Positions 1 to 11,100 of a stretch of 64,000 bases of DNA are shown piece after piece. The position numbers were made by a program, and so were the translations under genes. The notes below the pieces were generated by a model. The model did not search any database. It was not told where the DNA came from and was given only the letters and a program-made list of their open reading frames with translations. The stretch's first letter is position 1. Each line of letters begins with the position of its first letter. Origin of the DNA: Tricholomella constricta (Eukaryota > Basidiomycota > Agaricomycetes > Agaricales > Lyophyllaceae); NCBI GenBank assembly GCA_013368375.1, contig JAACJP010000028.1:310001-374000 (forward strand), given 5' to 3'.

Positions 1-1200
1 TACCCGGCTTTCTCCCGGGGTCGGTAGTGGGAGTAATGCTCCCGCTATATGTTGCTGTTGCGGTGCCTGCACCGCGGATGTCGACGATGTCGACGCCCTT
101 CGCTCGACTTCTCGAGCCGGTAAGGGACGCACTTCGCGTGTCCCTTGGTCCTCGCGACGCTCCTCTCGTTGAGGACCATAATCAAGTGGGCGCTCATCAC
201 GCCACACTTCCTGGTCGGGATGGCGGTCGAACCGCCGATACTCTTGTTCCGGGCGTCGTTCCTGACGCCTGGGTTCATATAAGGTGCGTTCTTCTCGCCG
301 CACCTCGGTCTGCTGTCTTTTCATGGGTCGGGACGATGGTCCCTCCCCGCGATCTGGCGACGCCACTGCCGGTCGCTTTTTTGCCAGGCTGAGTTGCTCA
401 GCCATGGCCGACTCTCTCGCCTTCACGCGTCTCAAGTCCGCGCGAACTCCATCGTACGCATCAAGCAGCTGGGTTACAACCAGCTGCGCCATCCCGTCGT
501 CCAAGAAATCACAAAACTCGCGGTGAATACCCGCGTCTTCCAATCGGTCCAAGATAGACGAAAGGAGACCATCGTCTGCGAATGGTCTTGACGCAGACGA
601 CGCTGCGCGATCGTCTGCCGGCCTCCGCGAACTCGACGCAAACGAACCTCTTTGTTCGTCTGCATATGGCGCGACATATTGCCGCGCCGGTTCGCTGCGC
701 GCCACTTGCGCCGGTGGAGTAGGTGTTTTTTGACGACTTTGGTCGTCCACCTCCATCTTCTCTGACTCGTTGTACCGCGTATTTTGCGGTACGGTTGGGG
801 CGGGCATTTGGGGGTACCACGTCGGTGGTGGGTACCCCATGAAGCTCTGCATTGATGGCATATGTTGATATGCCATCGACGGTGGGTAGAACCCACCCGT
901 CTGTGGTTGTTGCCCCTGGTGGGGCGGTTGGCTCATGTGGCCAACCATAGGGTAAAATTGTTGCCCCTGATGGGGCGGTTGCCCCTGGTGGGGCAGTTGG
1001 CTCATGTGGCCAACCGATGGGTATTGAAATGCTTGGGGCTGCACGCCCATATAGGTTGGGGGCGGGGGCGCGCTTTCCGCGCGTCCCTGCACCTCCTCCC
1101 CTTTTGGACTCGATCCCGAGGCCATATTTTGATAGTCGGTGCGGCTGTCGCCGCCCCGAGTCGCGTCGTTGCTTGAATTTGCTCCTGCGGTTGGGTACAT
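1..1200 (-). CDS. Pro/Gln- and Arg-rich protein of unknown function, 3' end beyond window
   Basis: A single open frame runs on the minus strand from an ATG at 1200-1198 to the left edge without a stop, about 400 codons, so it is 3'-partial here. The N-terminal third is rich in Tyr, Pro, Gln and Met and contains near-identical repeats of the type GHMSQxPHQGQ (plus-strand positions about 905-1015). The middle has short acidic/helical stretches (around 480-560), and the C-terminal part is strongly charged, with many Arg-Glu pairs. I recognise no domain. It starts 125 bp after the stop of the outer gypsy pol on the same strand, so it may be an additional ORF of that element placed before the 3' LTR. 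It could also be the gag-like ORF of a neighbouring element or a host gene. That the frame is open is seen directly; its link to the transposon is inference. Confidence 0.6.
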   Translation of the reverse strand, partial: MYPTAGANSSNDATRGGDSRTDYQNMASGSSPKGEEVQGRAESAPPPPTYMGVQPQAFQYPSVGHMSQLPHQGQPPHQGQQFYPMVGHMSQPPHQGQQPQTGGFYPPSMAYQHMPSMQSFMGYPPPTWYPQMPAPTVPQNTRYNESEKMEVDDQSRQKTPTPPAQVARSEPARQYVAPYADEQRGSFASSSRRPADDRAASSASRPFADDGLLSSILDRLEDAGIHREFCDFLDDGMAQLVVTQLLDAYDGVRADLRRVKARESAMAEQLSLAKKRPAVASPDRGEGPSSRPMKRQQTEVRREERTLYEPRRQERRPEQEYRRFDRHPDQEVWRDERPLDYGPQREERREDQGTREVRPLPAREVERRASTSSTSAVQAPQQQHIAGALLPLPTPGESRV

Positions 1201-1325
1201 GTTGTGGTTGTTGGTTGAAAATTTGGTTGCGCGTCCTAGCGCCAAAACATATTTAACCTTCTGTCATAACTTTTGATGGTTATGTAATTTTTCTGATCGC
1301 CGTGATCACATGACCGCGCCACATT

Positions 1326-4300
1326 CTAGGTTCGTCGCGGCAACCTCGATGCGCTGCCCACCCCTTGCAATTCCAAGTAGCGGTCCAATGCCGCTAACTT
1401 GTTACAATTATTGTGCGATTCCCAGGTGGTGTCACCTAGACTCCACCTAACTTGGTATTCCACTTTATTATTTTGGGTCCATCTATGGCCCAAAATCTCT
1501 TCGACAAACCATTCGTGATCGTCCGGCGCCCCAAAATCATAGGGCTCCGGGTGAGTTCTATTAGGGAACATTGCATCGTTTGTTGCGTAGTATGGGCGCA
1601 ACAGCGATATGTGAAATGTTGGATGTATTCGACGCTCCATAAGCGCCGTAGGTAATTCCAGCGTATAGTTCGACGTGTCTGGCATGGCCTTCAATACTTT
1701 GTAGGGCCCGACGAATTTCGGACATAATTTCCGGGCGCGTCCCTTGGGAAGGTTCAAGTTCTTGGTAGATAAATATACCAAGTCACCCCTCTTTATTTCC
1801 GGACCAGTGGATCGATGCCTGTTTGCCTCGCGCGTTTGAAATACGCGCGTTTCGATTATAGCGTCATGCGCCTCCGCTATGTTCTGCAATGCGCGTTCAG
1901 CGTATTCCCGAATTCCCTTTGGTATTACGCTGTCTGAGCGTATCTCTTTCAACATGGACGGCATGTAACCATTCAACTCAAATGGAGCGAACTTGGTGGT
2001 AGCCGATACGCTCACATTTATCGCGAACTCAGCCATGGGTATACGATCTACCCAATCCTTTTGGTCATGCCTTACAACGGCGCGAAATATCTGGCCAATA
2101 CTACGATTGGCTCGCTCCGTCTGTCCATCCGTCTGAGGATGGAAAGATGTCGACATTAGAAGCTTAGCTCCTAATAATTTATGTAGTTCGCGCCACCAGC
2201 GCGAAGTAAACTTAGAATCTCGGTCGCTTACGATCGAGCTTGGCAGGCCATGTAACCTGACGATCTCCCGTAGGTATACCCATGATAATTGAGCTGCCGT
2301 CATCGTCGTATGTATGGGTATCATATGCACCATACTCGTCATACGACAAATTACTACCCATAGGTAGTTATATCCCTTTGATTCTGGAAATGGACCAATA
2401 AAGTCCATTCCGATAGAGTCCCAAGGCTTAGTGGGTACTGGCAGGGAGTGTAGTTTCCCTAACGGTTTCTGATTTGACGTCTTGATCTGCTGGCAATACT
2501 CGCACGTTTTACAAAACGTACGAACGGTCGTGGCTAGTGATGGCCACCAATACCATCGTCGAATATATTCAGTAGTCCGTTCGGCACCAAAATGGCCCAT
2601 AGTTTTATGGGCTTGCTCAACAATTGACGTGATGATCTCGGGTTCTCGCGGTATGCATAGAACACTATCATTTATAGTGTTCGTGGTCCAAATAAGATTG
2701 TCTTTCGTAGTGAACGTACGAAAGTCCGTTGGGTTAGTGAGAATCACTGAAAATAGTTTATCCTTTGGGTATCCAAGGATAACGTCGTTACGGATCTTCT
2801 CGTCCGTTTTGTCTGGGGGAGGGGCAACTGTGTCCCTTCCGAGGACCATATCTCCGACCGTACGTTCCCGTTCGGTTGGCCTCTGGCTTTTTTGAAGGTG
2901 TGACGATGGTCCGGATGCGATACTTGGTGCCGCAGCCTCCATTATCTGAGCTTCGACATCTCGATCCTCCTGGCGTTCTTGAAGACGCTTGCTTCGACGT
3001 ATTTCTACGTCTTTCATCGCTCGAATCTCAACTACTTTTTCCACGATTTCATGGTATTGTGGTACTGGTAGATCTTCACCAGTAGGATCGATTCTAGCAT
3101 TGGCAGCTACGAAGTCGTGGACGTCGTAACGATCGTGATGGTTATCGCTCTCGAAATATCGCGATAGACAATCGGCGACTTTATTCAGTTCGCCTTTCAC
3201 ATAGGTAATGTCGAAGTTAAATCGCGATATGTATTCCATCCATCGACGCTGCCTAGGTGATAAATTCACCTGGGTCTTAAAGAATTCAAGGGCTTTGTGG
3301 TCGGTAATGATGTGGATTTTATAACCCACAAGTTTATCCTCCCACTTAAGTAATGCTTCGAGGATAGCTAAGGTTTCGAGTTCATGCACGGCGTAATTCT
3401 GCTGTGCATTCGTGAATTTTTTGGACATGAATCCAGCCGGCTGAGCTTGGATCCATGTAGGTCCTTGACCATACATCGCACCGACGCCTGACTTGGAGGC
3501 GTCACATATAATCCAAATTGGTTCGTCTGTCTTCGGTTGAATAGGCCGAATAATTGGCGTCGTGCAACATATATGCTTTATCATTTCAAAGCATCGTTGA
3601 TGAATTGGTCTCCAATAGAATGGCGACCCATTCTCGGTCATCGCCATTAGTGGCCCAGTGTACGCGGATATATCTGGGAGGAATTGACCCAGATAATTAA
3701 CCAGTCCAACGAATCGCTGTATATCGTTGTAATTCCGTGGAATCCTCCAATCGCGAATCCGTGCCAATTTATCGGCGTCGGGGTGAATTCCTTGGTCGTC
3801 GATTATATGACCAAGGCAATCGACGCGATCCGAATATAGTTCGCATTTCTTCCACTTCAAATAAAGGGACTGTTCGCGTAATCGTTCGAACACTACTCGA
3901 AGATGATCTTCATGTTCTTCGATGGAGTTCGAGAATATGAATATGTCGTCCAAGTATACATGCATAAACTTCCCAATGACGTCCCGAAAAATTGACGTCA
4001 TTAATCGTTGAAATGTTGCGGGGGCGTTACAGTCCCCGATCTGCATTATGTTGCTAACGTACGTTCCCGCTATCGTTGCAAAGGCGGTCTTGTGTACGTC
4101 CTTCTCGAGGATGCGTACTTGTTCGTACGCATCCGTTAAGTCAATCTTTGATCGTATCTTCCCTCTGGCAACATCCTCGCGAATGATTTCCTGGTCTGGC
4201 AAGGGCGTAACGTCCTTGATCGTGTTGTCGTTACGCTGCCGTGCGTCCAAGGGTGTTCTCAGGGAGCCGTCTTTTTTCGGGATACATAGCAGCGGCGCTG

Positions 4301-5606
4301 CTTGCTTTACCGAACGAGGCTCCCACCATTTAGAGTCTGTATACCGATTGACCTTCGCGTAGAATTTCTCGCGAAGGGACATTGGGCACCTCGGCGCGTG
4401 GTACTGGTACTGTTTCTCATCGTCGACGAGAGTAATCTCGTGATTGACTTCCCGCCAGGGTGGTAGCTGTTGTTTCGTACCACCCACCATATCTTCGAAT
4501 TCGTCATGCCATTGCTGGCGAAGTCGTGGATAATCTTCCGCGGTAAGGCCTCCATTGGGTGCCTTACCTTTTCCGTTCACCGTTCTTGCAGCGCGAATGT
4601 GCGCTGTGTCTTTATTGCTAGGTTTAACATCAAACCTAGCTCGTAGTTTTACGAGAGCAAAGTCACTCTCATCCTTCACTGGTAACCGATACAACGGCCG
4701 TTTAGCCCGTTGTATATTCACCGGAAAATTCATTTCCGTTGGCTCCGATACTTCCTCAGGCCGTGGATTTTGGTACGCTTGTCCTCGCGTGCCTACATTT
4801 CTTCCTTCGTGAGCCCGCATTGACGCTATTACTGCGTTCCATTCTTGCGGCATCCGTGGGTCGAACATCCACTCATATTGTGGATGTGGATTTGGTCTAT
4901 CCCAAAATGATCGATTACTCGCATTCGTATACGGCTCTGATTCCGTATCCTTATCGGCCCCGCTCGTCTTACGCGCTTCATTATCGCGCTGGCGTTCTTC
5001 GCATGGCTCGTGAGTCCGTGCTCGTTCGTTCGAAGGCTCGTTTTGTGCCTTCTGCTGTTGTCGTTGGGGTTTTCTCTTCTTCGGAGGTGGCTTATCCCCC
5101 TCCTTAAGAGTTTCTTGAAACTCTTCATCGGATAATAGAAGTGCTGGGTGATCCTTTGGTAGGCTGTTTATCGGCCTACCCTCGTTATCAGGATCATCAT
5201 CATCTTCTACTGTGACTTTTAGTCATTCTCTTCGTTTCTCCAATGACCGATGGCGTCTAACTCGGCCATCGGTATCCTCCATTTTTACTTTAGTCGCTGG
5301 TGTAGCGACTCCATTGACGACAACTTCGTCACGGTTAAAGTCCAGCACGACGTTGTTTGTGCGCATAAACGGCGTGCCTATAATCACGTCGTATCGATCA
5401 AAGTTAGCAAGGTCCATGTAAACCTTGCCTTTAAACCCTGGAAGAACGGCTTCCACCGTCGTGCCAAAATTTACTGTGGCCCGACTTCCTTTAGTTCCGA
5501 GCTGGAGGATTAATGGATCCTCCAACGGAAACACTCGAATATCGGCCACTTGAGCGAATGACGCGTAAGTCCGGTAGTCGTACTCCCGGAATCCCAGAGG
5601 GTCCAA
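1326..5606 (-). pseudogene. Outer gypsy pol: protease C-part, RT, RNase H, integrase, chromodomain-like end
   Basis: The frame from 5606 to 1326 (minus) codes for the distal half of the aspartic protease, a linker, then 1180 residues counted from the Met at 4868. Within these, the RT catalytic YLDD is at residues 305-308 and the RNase H segment DASKSGVGA follows near 450. An integrase HHCC zinc finger lies near 765-805. The integrase triad is D822, D882 and E918, giving the D-59-D-35-E spacing of retroviral-type integrases. The last about 60 residues read like a chromodomain (FVEEILGHR, YQVRW, TTWE). Only one in-frame stop separates protease from RT, TGA at 5225-5223, where CGA would restore Arg. 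The upstream gag-protease frame joins this one only through a one-nucleotide shift near 5562-5566. Family: Ty3/gypsy, chromovirus-like. RT to integrase is otherwise intact. Confidence 0.85.
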
Positions 5607-6317
5607 GCCTCATGTCCACCTACATTAATGTAGGTGACCAGGCACTCCTTGTCCTTTATCAGGACTACGGGACGAGCAATCTTGTCCCTACCCGTCCGCA
5701 CTTTCACTTTACGACTTGGTGGTTTATCATTGCGTTCTTCTGACGCAATGACTTCTGTCATTGCAAACATACGCTCGGTCTCATCGTCCCGAGCATAGTA
5801 TTCATTTTCGTAGACCTCCATATCTACGAACTCATCGCCTTCGTCTTCATTGTCCGCCTCGGTCTCAGGGCGTCCATTGTCTCGTCCGTCCGGGTCCTCG
5901 GGAGAAGTATCTTCGTCGTCCGCCTCACTTGCTGCGTCAGGTGCCGCTGTACGTGCGGCCCGTAGGAACGCTCGCTGTTTCTTGGGCTGTTTGCAATCTT
6001 TTGCAAAATGCCCTAGTTTCCCACAATTAAAGCACACTTCCCCCGGGGGGTGGTTGTGATGATCGTGGTTTTTGGTTTGATCGTATCGCGGACGATCTCC
6101 CGTCTTCATCGCTGGTTTCTCGATGTGGAGCTTTTGCTCTCCATGTCCCGGTTGATCCTGATACGCTAGCTTGGCGTATGGTTTTTCATTAAGTGCGCCA
6201 AACACACGTCGAGTCCTGTTGAAATTGTTTTGTGGGGTGTTTACTCGCCCCCCATCTGGTTTCCGCGGTTGACTCGGTTGATTTCGCTGAGCGGTTATGT
6301 TCCGCTCAAAGTAATCA
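5510..6317 (-). pseudogene. Outer gypsy gag-protease, 3' portion (zinc knuckle and DSGS)
   Basis: This is the continuation of the gag frame beyond the nested chromovirus. The frame at 6317 joins in phase with the frame ending at 12689 once the inserted element and one copy of the 5-bp duplication are ignored. It contains a CCHC zinc knuckle (CFNCGKLGHFAKDC, around 6000-6040), an acidic stretch (about 5820-5940) and the catalytic DSGS of an aspartic protease near 5590. Immediately after DSGSTTTGLT the frame runs into unrelated residues and stops at 5510, while the expected protease continuation lies in the neighbouring frame. A single lost C near 5562-5566 explains this. Gag proteins package the RNA and the protease would cleave the polyprotein; this copy can do neither because of the break and the insertion. 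Confidence 0.8.
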
Positions 6318-6322
6318 GCCGT
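6318..6322. other. Target-site duplication GCCGT, left copy (pair at 12689-12693)
   Basis: GCCGT directly precedes the 5' LTR and is found again immediately after the 3' LTR (12689-12693). This is a 5-bp duplication as made by Ty3/gypsy integrases. It proves that the inner element arrived as one insertion and has not recombined since. Confidence 0.95.
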
Positions 6323-6819
6323 TGTTAGGGGAACACCTGTTTGGTGATCACGTGACCATCCGATTCCTCGGACGAGCACGTGACCGACCGCTCCCCAGAT
6401 GATCGCGATCCCGACCCCGACGCTCCGCCCCAAGCATCGGTGTACATACTTATAACTTCCTGTCGTTACTTCCCCTTCCAGCGCGCGCCCGATCCCGATT
6501 CCCGACATCCCGACATCGGTCACCCGACCTCGTGCGCCTGCACCCTGAGCCACGAGGATCGGACAGCGTCGGGAACGTGTACATACACGCGCCGCTGCCC
6601 ATCCGTTATCATTTACGTACCATACACCCCAGAGAGCCGGCCCTCAAGTAGTTACTCGTATATAGTCATCCTCCTGACATGGGGGAATCCTTTACTCTAT
6701 TCTCATTGGATTCCCCTCTGCCAGGTAGGTCTACTTACGTTCTCTCTAATCGTACATAATATAACATTGGATTCCCCTCTGCCAGCACGACTAAGCTCTG
6801 CGCTGAGGTCGCCCTAACA
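6323..6819 (+). repeat. 5' LTR of nested chromovirus
   Basis: 497 bp, TGTTAGGG at the start and CCCTAACA at the end. Predicted U3 is 6323-6691 and R-U5 is 6692-6819, based on the self-complementary start and the TATA box at 6659. The motif CATTGGATTCCCCTCTGCCA occurs twice (near 6705 and 6765), bracketing a 40-bp AT-rich stretch. CACGTG occurs at 6349-6354 and again near 6378. Confidence 0.97.
6659..6692 (+). promoter_or_regulatory. LTR promoter: TATATA and predicted transcription start
   Basis: TATATA at 6659-6664 lies about 30 bp upstream of 6692. That is where the sequence complementary to the PBS begins, so an RNA starting here would carry the primer sequence at its 5' end. The equivalent site in the 3' LTR is 12528-12561. 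The start site itself is inferred. Confidence 0.6.
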
Positions 6820-6821
6820 GC

Positions 6822-6833
6822 AGAATAGAGTAA
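6822..6833 (+). other. Primer-binding site, self-priming (Tf1-like) type
   Basis: AGAATAGAGTAA starts 3 nt after the 5' LTR and is the exact 12-nt reverse complement of TTACTCTATTCT at 6692-6703 inside the same LTR. No 3' tRNA-type TGG start is present. In Tf1 and related chromoviruses the first nucleotides of the RNA fold back and prime reverse transcription; the arrangement here has the same geometry. Confidence 0.75.
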
Positions 6834-6946
6834 CTCTAGAAACCCGACGAAGCCGACCGATCCGCTTCCGCGCCGAAACACGCGTCTGCTACACGCGACC
6901 GTCCAACGCGCGCTCGCCCCGATCGCCCGTCCAGTCCCGTTTCGAG

Positions 6947-8161
6947 ATGTCCGAATTTGGTGACATGTCGCAGCGACCGTTCTCTCCCTTCCTCACGACG
7001 GAGGAGCGGTTGGCGAATATGGAAGCCACAATTTCGGCTCTCTCTGCCTCCAATACCTCCAACTCGGCCTCTATGGACCGCCTCTCCGCTCTTTTCGAAA
7101 AATTCATGTCGGGGACACCCCCCAATCCCACCCCCGCTGCTCCCGAAGCAGACACGACCCCCCCGCCGCCTGAGACGACCACCCCGCTGCCAGGCTCTCC
7201 GCGATCGGGATCGCACCACCTCCGACCGTCGCCCCCTCCCATTTACGACGGCGCCCGATCGGGCGGTCGCGCGTTCTTGAACGCCTGCAAGCTCTACTTC
7301 TCCTTGTGCGGGGGAAGTTTCGCCGACGACCACGCCCGAATAGTATGGGTGCTGTCGTACATGCAGCACGGGCGAGCCGCCGACTTCGTCAGTCGGGTGT
7401 TCCAGTTCGGAACCGCCAAGGACGTCTTTCCCGCCTGGAAGGACTTCGAAGACACCTTCCGTGGCGAGTTCTTCCTCTTCGACGAGGTCGCCGATGCCGC
7501 GCTCATCCTGGAGTCGACGGCGTACTTCCAGAACGGTCGATCGATCGACGAGTACATCGACTCGTTCCGATCCCTGTGGGTCAAGGCGGGCTACCCAGAT
7601 GGGCGTCACCTGGTCCTCAAATTCCGTCGGGGAATGGACCCGAAGCTCTCGAGGCGACTCGGAAGCATCACCACGGGTCGCCCGCACGATGAGAAGATTG
7701 AGGAGTGGCTGAGGATCGCTCGTTCTCAAGACTTCATCATGAGGTCGGAGGACGACTTCCACCGTCGGATGGTCCCGACAAAGGCGCCCGACAGCCGCCC
7801 GCCCACCACCGCAGCTGCACGATGGGCGTTCGCTACTGCCCCCGCTCCCGCTCCCGCTCCCGCTCCCCCCGCCCCCCGCGCTCCTGCCGCACCAGCCCCC
7901 AGGCCGATCCCCCAGGGCATCCCAATGGACGTAGATCGGATGCGCGATCGAGTCGCGCCTGCCGACGACCACTGTTTTCGGTGCAAGAAAAAGGGTCACT
8001 ACTCTCGTGACTGCCCTTTGCGCTGGGACGTGCGCCACATGCTCGATGATGAGCTGGAGGCGCTTATCATGGAACGTCTAGCTCGCAAGGACGCAGTCCC
8101 CGCCGACCCGACTCCATCATCGGCCGACGCGACCGCCTCCGACGCCGAGGAGGGTTTTTAA
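6947..8161 (+). CDS. Gag of nested chromovirus
   Basis: 404 residues from the ATG at 6947, the first in a suitable context after the PBS. Residues about 20-55 are a short helical, coiled-coil-like stretch. About 95-260 is the Retrotrans_gag capsid domain (AFLNACKLYFSLCG, WVLSYMQHGRAADF, WKDFEDTFRGEFF). A Pro/Ala tract (about 290-325) follows, then one CCHC zinc knuckle (CFRCKKKGHYSRDC, about 344-357) for RNA binding, and an acidic tail. The protein would form the virus-like particle and bind the genomic RNA in the cytoplasm. The stop (8159-8161) is directly preceded by a GGGTTTT slip site, through which a fraction of ribosomes would enter pol. Confidence 0.93.
   Translation: MSEFGDMSQRPFSPFLTTEERLANMEATISALSASNTSNSASMDRLSALFEKFMSGTPPNPTPAAPEADTTPPPPETTTPLPGSPRSGSHHLRPSPPPIYDGARSGGRAFLNACKLYFSLCGGSFADDHARIVWVLSYMQHGRAADFVSRVFQFGTAKDVFPAWKDFEDTFRGEFFLFDEVADAALILESTAYFQNGRSIDEYIDSFRSLWVKAGYPDGRHLVLKFRRGMDPKLSRRLGSITTGRPHDEKIEEWLRIARSQDFIMRSEDDFHRRMVPTKAPDSRPPTTAAARWAFATAPAPAPAPAPPAPRAPAAPAPRPIPQGIPMDVDRMRDRVAPADDHCFRCKKKGHYSRDCPLRWDVRHMLDDELEALIMERLARKDAVPADPTPSSADATASDAEEGF
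8152..8158 (+). promoter_or_regulatory. Programmed -1 frameshift site GGGTTTT
   Basis: The gag codons read GAG GGT TTT TAA, so the heptamer G GGT TTT is in the X XXY YYZ register and abuts the gag stop. Slipping back by one nucleotide opens the pol frame at 8158, which has no in-frame stop. Pol has no early ATG: the first candidate start near the frame opening is a GTG at 8173, and Met is absent for about 170 codons. Both points favour frameshifting as the route to pol. Confidence 0.75.
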
Positions 8162-11100
8162 TTACACAACGGGTGGAACGTACGCCCCCGTTGTCTAGTC
8201 GTAATCGGTTCGCTCCTTTATCCGTAGAATACGCCAATACACCTAATATTGCTGCTATTCCGACGAGTGAACCGACCGACAAAGACGTACAAAACCCCTC
8301 CGACCCGACGACACCAATCGCAGTCGCAAAGCCGATCGCCCCGTCGCGTCGTGGCCTACCCCGCTGGGAAAAGCGACTCCCTAGTCGCTTCATCGCCGCT
8401 GCCTCCCCCTGCCCCAGATCCCTGTGGCTCAACGTCGAACTGGAGACCACCGACACCCAGGAGTCGCATGCCGTCACTGCCCTAGTGGACAGTGGAGCGA
8501 CTGGCAGTTTTCTCAATGTTGCTTTCGTCGAGAAACACAAGCTCACAACCAAGGTGCTTAGTCAGCCATCCCCGGTTTACAATGTGGACGGCACTCTCAA
8601 CGAAGGCGGTTCGGTCTCTTGCATCGTAGAAGCTGTCTTGCAATACAACGGTCATACCGAACGAGCCGTCTTCGGGGTCACCCAGTTAGGCAAGCAAGAC
8701 ATGATCCTCGGGTTCAACTGGCTTAAAAACCATAACCCCGAGATCGACTGGGAGACCAAGGAGGTGAAGATGAGTCGCTGTCCGACGCAGTGCGGCACCT
8801 GCAAGGACGAGGTCAAAGCCGATCGGCGCGCACGCACCAAAGTGCGCGCAGCGATCCGCGCCTGTCGAGCCGACGGTATACCGATGACTGAGCCCGACCT
8901 GCGAGCCCCGACCAACCCGTATGTTGAGGACGACTCTGATGAGGAGGAGTTCCTCCCCTACACCCCGGTCCTGGAGGAACCTGACCCAGAGTCTGACGAC
9001 TTCCTGGTGGAAACCTTCTTGAGTGGCGATCGCATCTTCGCGACCGCGATCCATCCGACTCCGACCGCCGAACATATTCGGGCCAGCCAAACGACATCGC
9101 AGCGACTTGCGGAAGCGCACGCTGCTAACTCCGTGCCCAGAACTTTCCGCGACGCAGTACCGACCCACCTCCACGACTTTGAAGATGTCTTCTCCAAAGT
9201 CGCATTCGATGAGCTTCCAGAGCGCAAGCAATGGGACCATGCCATCGAACTGGAGCCGGGTGCATCGCCGACGGGCACGAAGGTCTACCCGCTCTCACCG
9301 GCAGAACAGGTCGAACTCGACGCGTTCCTCAAGGAGAACCTCGAGACAGGTCGCATCCGACCGTCCAAGTCGCCCATGGCGTCGCCGGTCTTCTTCATCA
9401 AGAAGAAGGACGGGTCGCTCCGACTGGTTCAGGACTATCGGACGCTCAATGCGCTCACGGTGAAGAACCGATACCCGCTGCCCCTCATTAGCGAACTGGT
9501 GAATAACCTTCGCGGCGCGCGGTACTTCACCAAGTTGGACGTCCAATGGGGGTACAACAACGTGCGGATCAAGGAAGGCGACGAGTGGAAGGCAGCGTTT
9601 CGGACGAATCGCGGCCTCTTCGAGCCGCTCGTCATGTTCTTCGGCCTCACGAACAGCCCCGCCACATTTCAGACCATGATGAATGATATCTTCCGCGATC
9701 TGATCGCTGAAGGTGTTGTTTGCGTGTACCTCGATGACATCTTGATTTATACAAAGACGCTAGAGGAACACCATCGGGTCACGCGACTGGTACTGAACCG
9801 ACTCCGCGAACATCAGCTGTTCTTAAAGCCCGAGAAATGCGAATTTGAGCAGACTAAGATCGAGTATCTCGGGCTGATCATCTCGCAAGGGCAAGCGGAA
9901 ATGGATCCGGTTAAAGTCGCTGGAGTGTTGGAATGGCCGGCGCCGAAGAACAAGAAGGAGGTGCAAGCGTTCCTAGGCTTCACCAATTTCTACCGACGGT
10001 TCATCCAGGACTTCTCGCACCACGCCCGACCCCTGTTCGATCTGACAGGCAAGGACGTCGCCTGGCGATGGGGAGAGTCGGAGCAGTCAGCCTTTGCCCT
10101 TCTGAAGTCTGCGATCACATCGGGGCCAGTCCTCATGTTCCCCGACGACGATCGACCGTACCGCATCGAAGCCGACTCGTCCGACTTCGCAACGGGCGCA
10201 GTCCTGTCGCAAGAGTCGCCGTCCGATGGCAAGTGGCACCCGGTCGCGTTCTACTCGAAGAGCTTGAATGCCGTCGAGCGGAACTACGAGATCCATGACA
10301 AAGAGATGCTGGCGATCATCCGGTCTCTGGAGGAATGGCGACACTTCGTAGAAGGCGCAAAGCACAAGGTGGAGATCTGGACCGACCACAAGAACCTCGA
10401 GTACTTCCTCACCGCGAAGAAACTCAATCGGCGTCAAGCCCGATGGTCGCTTTACCTCGCTAACTTCGACTTCGTCCTCCACCACCGTCCTGGCCGTAGC
10501 ATGGGCAAACCCGACGCGTTATCGCGTCGCCCCGACCATGGCGACGGAAGCGCCGACAACGCCAACATCGTGCTGCTCAAACCAGAATTCTTCGCCGTTC
10601 GTGCAACTGAAGGCCTTGCACTGGTCGGAGAGGAGGATGATGTGCTGAAAGCGATCCGCAAGGGCAATCGCGATGGGGCTCAGGAGGATGCGGTCGCGAA
10701 AGCGGCGCAACTGGTCAAAGCATCCAAGATCGCCGGCCGCTCCCTTCGCTTTGGCGAGTGGGGAGAGGAAGGCGGTCTGCTCACGTTCCGTGGACGGATC
10801 TATGTCCCGAACGTCCCAGACCTTCGCCGACGCATTGTGGAGCAGCACCACGACTCCAAGGTCGCCGGTCACCCCGGTCGCTGGAAGACGCTCGAACTGG
10901 TGTCGCGCAACTACTGGTGGCCCCAGATGTCGCGCTTCATCGGTTTGTACACCAGCACCTGTGACATGTGTCTGCGCACGAAACCTCGCCGCCAACTCCC
11001 CGTCGGACAGCTGCAGCCGCTTCCCATCCCCGAAGGCCGATGGAATGTCGTATCGGTCGACTTCATCACCGAGCTTCCAGAGTCCAACGGCCACGACGCG

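Noticed and set aside
6836..8038. Long minus-strand frame (400 codons) opposite chromovirus gag
   Set aside because: It is the antisense reading of a GC-rich coding sequence with gag on the other strand; composition-driven and without family resemblance.
8173..8175. GTG as independent start of chromovirus pol
   Set aside because: The frame is open upstream to the slip site, and eukaryotic ribosomes rarely start at GTG; the -1 shift explains pol better.
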